This document shows positions 61,001 to 64,000 of a stretch of 64,000 nucleotides of DNA, in pieces (within the stretch, counting starts at the first letter, position 1; each line of letters starts with the position of its first letter). The stretch comes from Corallococcus caeni. Lineage in GTDB: Bacteria > Myxococcota > Myxococcia > Myxococcales > Myxococcaceae. The translations under genes were made by a program, and so were the position numbers. The notes beneath the pieces were generated by a model. It searched no databases and was not told the origin of the DNA. It saw only the letters and a list, made by a program, of their open reading frames with translations. The DNA lies in the NCBI RefSeq assembly GCF_036245865.1, contig NZ_BTTW01000003.1, forward strand, positions 682,001 through 746,000. The letters are read 5' to 3'.

Positions 61001-61807
61001 ATGCTCCCCTTCGTCTTCGCCTTCCATTGGTCCCTGAGCGTCCTCTTCCAGAGCCTCTTCCAGCACCGCTACGCCGCGCACCGCATGTTCACGATGGGGC
61101 CTCGCACCGAGCGAGCGCTCCACCTGTCGACGGCGCTGGTGCAGGGTTCGAGCTACCTCGACCCGCGCGCCTACGCCATCCTCCACCGCGAGCACCACGC
61201 GTACGCGGACACCGAGCGGGATCCGCACTCGCCCACGCAACAGAAGAACCCCCTGCGCATGATGCTCCACACGGCGCGCCGCTACGCGGGCCTGCTGACC
61301 GGGAGCAGCTCCTCCGAGCCGCGCTTCCTCGGGGGCTACCCGGAGTGGCCCGCGGTGGATCGCCTCTTCAGCCGCTGGCCCACGCGCATCGCCTTCGGCG
61401 CGCTCTACACGCTGTTCTACCGGCGGTTCGCGACGCGGCGGTGGCACTGGGCGCTCCTGCCCATGCACTTCGTGATGGGGCCGGTGCACGGCGCCATCGT
61501 CAACTGGTGCGGACACCGCTACGGCTACCGCAACTTCGCCAGCCGCGATGAATCGCGCAACACCCTCCCTGTCGACGTGCTGTGCATGGGTGAGCTGTTC
61601 CAGAACAACCACCACGCCCGGCCGGCGAGCCCTGACTTCGCCGCCCGCCGCTTCGAGCTGGATCCCACGTGGCAGGTGATGCGGTTGCTCGCCCGGATGA
61701 GGCTCATCCGCCTCGCGCCTGCTTCGAAGGGCGAGCATGCGAAGCACCAGCCTTCGCCCCTGCGTACGAACGGCGGCACGTTGCTCGCGGCGTCTCCATC
61801 TTTGTGA
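61001..61807 (+). CDS. membrane fatty-acid desaturase-like protein
   Basis: A 268-residue membrane protein with the three His boxes of acyl desaturases: HRYAAHRMF (HxxxxH), LHREHHAYAD (HxxHH) and QNNHHARP. WPTRIAFGALYTLFYRRF and WHWALLPMHFVMGPVHG are hydrophobic spans. It would introduce a double bond into an acyl chain using a diiron centre. It is 34 bp after the kinase gene. Start ATG 61001. Confidence 0.88.
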   Translation: MLPFVFAFHWSLSVLFQSLFQHRYAAHRMFTMGPRTERALHLSTALVQGSSYLDPRAYAILHREHHAYADTERDPHSPTQQKNPLRMMLHTARRYAGLLTGSSSSEPRFLGGYPEWPAVDRLFSRWPTRIAFGALYTLFYRRFATRRWHWALLPMHFVMGPVHGAIVNWCGHRYGYRNFASRDESRNTLPVDVLCMGELFQNNHHARPASPDFAARRFELDPTWQVMRLLARMRLIRLAPASKGEHAKHQPSPLRTNGGTLLAASPSL

Positions 61808-61827
61808 TTGAGGAAAGGAGCAGCCAG

Positions 61828-62127
61828 ATGCAATTCGCGGAAAGCATCTTCCACGGCCGCATGGTCGTCGCGGCGGGAGGCCAGACGCTCGGGAATGTGG
61901 AGACCCTGTCCATCGACAGCGAGACCTGGAAGGTCGACTCCCTCCAGGTGAAGTTGTCCTCGGAGGCCGCCGAGCTGTTCGGCGTCTACTGGAACTACTT
62001 CCACGCGGGGCGCATCTACGTGCCGACGCGCCTGGTGCATTCGGTGAGTGACACCGTGCTCCTCTCCGTCACCGTCGACGAGCTCCGGGAGTTCCTCTCC
62101 CAGGACGCCGCCAACGCCACCACCTGA
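61828..62127 (+). CDS. PRC-barrel-like small protein
   Basis: A 99-residue soluble beta-rich protein (MQFAESIFHGRMVVAAGGQT, LGNVETLSIDSETWKVDSLQ) resembling PRC-barrel domains that bind RNA or act in electron-transfer/assembly proteins. GGAAAGGAG fixes ATG 61828, 21 bp after the desaturase stop. Specific role unknown. Confidence 0.7.
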   Translation: MQFAESIFHGRMVVAAGGQTLGNVETLSIDSETWKVDSLQVKLSSEAAELFGVYWNYFHAGRIYVPTRLVHSVSDTVLLSVTVDELREFLSQDAANATT

Positions 62128-62170
62128 GCACGGCTTTACTCCCCCGCGCCCGTCCACTACGAGAAGCCTG

Positions 62171-62863
62171 ATGAAGAACGGCTTCTGCTGGTACGAGCTC
62201 AGGACCTCCCGGCCCGACGAGGCGCGGCGCTTCTATTCGAACGTGCTGGGAACGCCCTTCGTGGGGGAACTCTCCCTCCTGCCGGAGGCCGCCGCGACCC
62301 GGGGCGCGCCCAGTCATTGGCTGGGCCATATCGACGTTCCCGACCTGGAGTCCTCCGTGCAGCGCCTCATCGCGCAGCGCGCCGAGCGGCTGGGCCCGCC
62401 GCGCACGTCCGCCGAAGGCATCCCGTCGACCGTGCTGAGGGATCCGTTCGGCGCCGTGGTCGCGTTGACGTCACGGGCAGGGCATCCGACGCACGCGGAG
62501 CTGGCGTGGCATGAGCTGCATACGCGCGACCAGGAGCGCGCCATCGCGCTCTACCGCGGCTTGTTCGGCTGGCGGCCCACCGAAGCGCTCCAGCTGTCCC
62601 CCGAAGTCGGGACCTATCAGCAGTTCACCTGGCGCGAGGACATGCGAAGCGTGGGCGCGGCGTGCGGCACCGCGCGCCTCCCCCACATCCATCCGCACTG
62701 GCTCTTCTACTTCGCGGTCGACGACCTGGACCGCGCGCTCACGGCGGTCGAAGCCGGCGGAGGGCTCGTGGCCAACGGCACGCACGTCATGCCGGACGGC
62801 TCACGTGTCGCGGCCTGCGAGGATCCACAGCGGGCCGCGTTCGGCCTGCGCCAGCTCCCGTAG
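62171..62863 (+). CDS. two-domain VOC (glyoxalase/bleomycin-resistance) family protein
   Basis: A 230-residue protein with two vicinal-oxygen-chelate domains (GFCWYELRTSRPDEARRFYS; AELAWHELHTRDQERAIALY). Metal-ligand His/Glu positions occur at the beginning of the second repeat (WHELHT) and near PHWLFYFAVDDLD. Members are often metal-dependent or substrate-binding proteins. Start ATG 62171. Substrate unknown. Confidence 0.85.
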   Translation: MKNGFCWYELRTSRPDEARRFYSNVLGTPFVGELSLLPEAAATRGAPSHWLGHIDVPDLESSVQRLIAQRAERLGPPRTSAEGIPSTVLRDPFGAVVALTSRAGHPTHAELAWHELHTRDQERAIALYRGLFGWRPTEALQLSPEVGTYQQFTWREDMRSVGAACGTARLPHIHPHWLFYFAVDDLDRALTAVEAGGGLVANGTHVMPDGSRVAACEDPQRAAFGLRQLP

Positions 62864-62917
62864 CGACGCCTCCCATGGACGAATGGGGTAGATTCGGGCT
62901 CCCCCCGGAGGCCTCCC

Positions 62918-63403
62918 ATGACCGCCCCTCTGCCGACGCTGGAACGCCTTCCTCGCGGAGCGCTCACGCTGTTCCGCATCCGCGCGCTCCTGCGCATGGG
63001 CATCTACGGGGCGCTCACGTTCGCCGTGGCGCTGGGCCTGCGCTTCGCGGGCAACGAGCACTGGCCGTTCCTGCTGCCGTGCGCGGTGGTGCTGGGGCTG
63101 AGCGTGTTGACGGCGTGGTACCCGCAGCGAGCGCACGAGCGCTGGGGCTGGGCGCTGCGCGAGCACGACCTGGTCATCTCCCATGGCGTGCTCCTGCGGG
63201 AGGTGGTGTCCATCCCGGCGGGCCGCATCCAGCACGTGGACGTGCACCAGGGGCCCATCGAACGGTCGCTGGGGCTCGCGCGGCTTCAGATCTACACGGC
63301 GGCGGGCAGCGGCGCGGACGGGGAGATCCCGGGCCTGGCCCGGGAGACGGCGGATGCCCTGCGCGAGCGGTTGGTGCGGCGCGAGGCCGACGATGTCGTC
63401 TGA
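62918..63403 (+). CDS. bacterial PH-domain (YdbS-type) membrane protein
   Basis: A 161-residue protein with two transmembrane helices (GIYGALTFAVALGLRFAG; PFLLPCAVVLGLSVLTAWYP) and a bPH2 domain (LREHDLVISHGVLLREVVSI, PAGRIQHVDVHQGPIERSLG, LARLQIYTAAG). It overlaps the next gene by 11 bp. YdbS/YdbT pairs are usual in Gram-positive and myxobacterial genomes; function unclear. Confidence 0.88.
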   Translation: MTAPLPTLERLPRGALTLFRIRALLRMGIYGALTFAVALGLRFAGNEHWPFLLPCAVVLGLSVLTAWYPQRAHERWGWALREHDLVISHGVLLREVVSIPAGRIQHVDVHQGPIERSLGLARLQIYTAAGSGADGEIPGLARETADALRERLVRREADDVV

Positions 63404-64000
63404 GCCGGTGGTGGCGCTGGCTTCCGCGGAGGAGGTCCCGTGGAAGCGGCTGAGCGCGAAGGCTCCGCTCGCGGCGCTGGTGCCCCTGTCGGGCACGATT
63501 GGCCGCATGCTGCTGGGCGCGCTGCTGCCCACGTACTTCGCCGGTGACCGCGGCCTGCCGGTGGTCCTCTGGGTGATCGTCCTGAGCATCGCGACGCTCA
63601 TGCTCGCCGCCGGGCTCTACGAGGTGGCCACGCTGAGCTACCGCGTGGTGGGCGCCCAGCTTGAGATCCGCTCCGGCATCTTCACGCGCACCTCGCGCTT
63701 CATCGAAGCCGCGCGCGTGCAGAACACGGAGGTGGTGCAGCCCTTCGTGTCGAAGCTGTTGGGGCTGGTGGAGGTGAAGGTGGAGACGGCCTCCGGAGGC
63801 AAGGCGGACGGCCACCTGCGAGGCCTGACGCCGGAGGATGCGCAGGCGCTGATCCACACACTCCAGGCGGTGCGCCGAGAAGGCGCGGCGGCGGTGCTCC
63901 TGCCCGGCGAAGCCGCCCCGGAGGAGCGCGTGCTCTCCGAGGCCCACCTGGGAGGCCTGCTGCTCTACGGCGCGACCGCCCTGGGCCTGGGTGTGCTCGC
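63393..64000 (+). CDS. bacterial PH-domain (YdbT-type) membrane protein, partial
   Basis: The first 202 residues of a protein cut by the window end. It begins MSSEPVVALASAEEVPWKRL, then a helix (LPVVLWVIVLSIATLMLAAG) and a bPH2-like domain (LSYRVVGAQLEIRSGIFTRT, SRFIEAARVQNTEVVQPFVS, VKVETASGGKADGHL). The ATG at 63393 lies inside the preceding gene (11-bp overlap), so the pair is co-translated. The rest of the protein is outside the window. Confidence 0.85.
   Translation, partial: MSSEPVVALASAEEVPWKRLSAKAPLAALVPLSGTIGRMLLGALLPTYFAGDRGLPVVLWVIVLSIATLMLAAGLYEVATLSYRVVGAQLEIRSGIFTRTSRFIEAARVQNTEVVQPFVSKLLGLVEVKVETASGGKADGHLRGLTPEDAQALIHTLQAVRREGAAAVLLPGEAAPEERVLSEAHLGGLLLYGATALGLGVL

Overview
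The window looks like chromosomal DNA of a myxobacterium, most likely a Myxococcus or Corallococcus relative. The DNA is very GC-rich with strong GC third-position bias. Genes are packed tightly, with many ATGA/GTGA stop-start overlaps and several tail-to-tail overlaps. The gene content also fits: FHA-type sigma-54 activator, ECF sigma factors, hybrid two-component proteins, Tat and lipoprotein signals, GlgE glucan pathway, and a copper locus with a Cys-tailed (CorE-like) sigma factor. I saw no tRNA, rRNA, CRISPR array, insertion sequence or prophage. This genus assignment is inference from gene content; no database was searched.

Layout. 1-4.9 kb: end of a PHP-domain gene, small unknown genes, an FHA/AAA+ sigma-54 activator and three exported proteins of unknown role. 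5.0-13.2 kb (minus): a six-gene, stop-start coupled operon. In transcription order it encodes an alpha/beta hydrolase with a Cys nucleophile, an acetoacetate-decarboxylase-like protein, a four-helix membrane protein, a membrane-anchored patatin, a cholesterol-oxidase-like GMC oxidoreductase and a membrane metallophosphoesterase. It looks like an uncharacterised lipid, sterol or polyketide modifying pathway. 13.4-17.9 kb: a Tat-exported intradiol-dioxygenase-like lipoprotein followed by a coupled OmpR-type regulator and histidine kinase. 18-22.2 kb: a GntR regulator behind a perfect 25-bp palindrome, an amino-acid permease, a Lys/Arg/Ala/Pro-repeat DNA-binding-type protein and an ECF sigma factor.

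22.4-29.6 kb (plus): glgE-treS-mak-glgB, the complete trehalose-to-alpha-glucan (GlgE) route in one operon, followed by an aldo/keto reductase and a PilZ protein. 31.0-32.5 kb: a small Cys-rich protein coupled to a heme-oxygenase-fold protein that lacks the heme-ligating His. Their promoter carries a 14/19 match to the Fur box inside an AT-rich palindrome. 32.5-40.6 kb: a sorbosone-dehydrogenase-like lipoprotein, a polyprenyl synthase/GbsR regulator/GGCT-like operon, an MFS transporter, a chemoreceptor and a fused dienelactone-hydrolase/SnoaL-like protein with no catalytic Cys. 40.8-43.4 kb: a receiver-kinase divergent from an ornithine-cyclodeaminase-like gene, with a spaced inverted repeat between them.

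43.4-47.8 kb: a TPR lipoprotein coupled to a HupE/UreJ membrane protein whose ectodomain contains a perfect EF-hand loop, then an exported DUF4331 protein and an Asp-rich lipoprotein. 48.8-59.1 kb: a heavy-metal (probably copper) island with a Cys-rich exported peptide, a TolC/adaptor/RND efflux set, a CorE-like sigma factor coupled to the pump gene, a methyltransferase-like membrane protein, a second TolC-type lipoprotein and a Tat multicopper oxidase. 59.3-64 kb: an RsbRD/GAF histidine kinase, a membrane desaturase, a PRC-barrel-like protein, a VOC protein and a pair of bacterial PH-domain membrane proteins, the last cut by the window edge.
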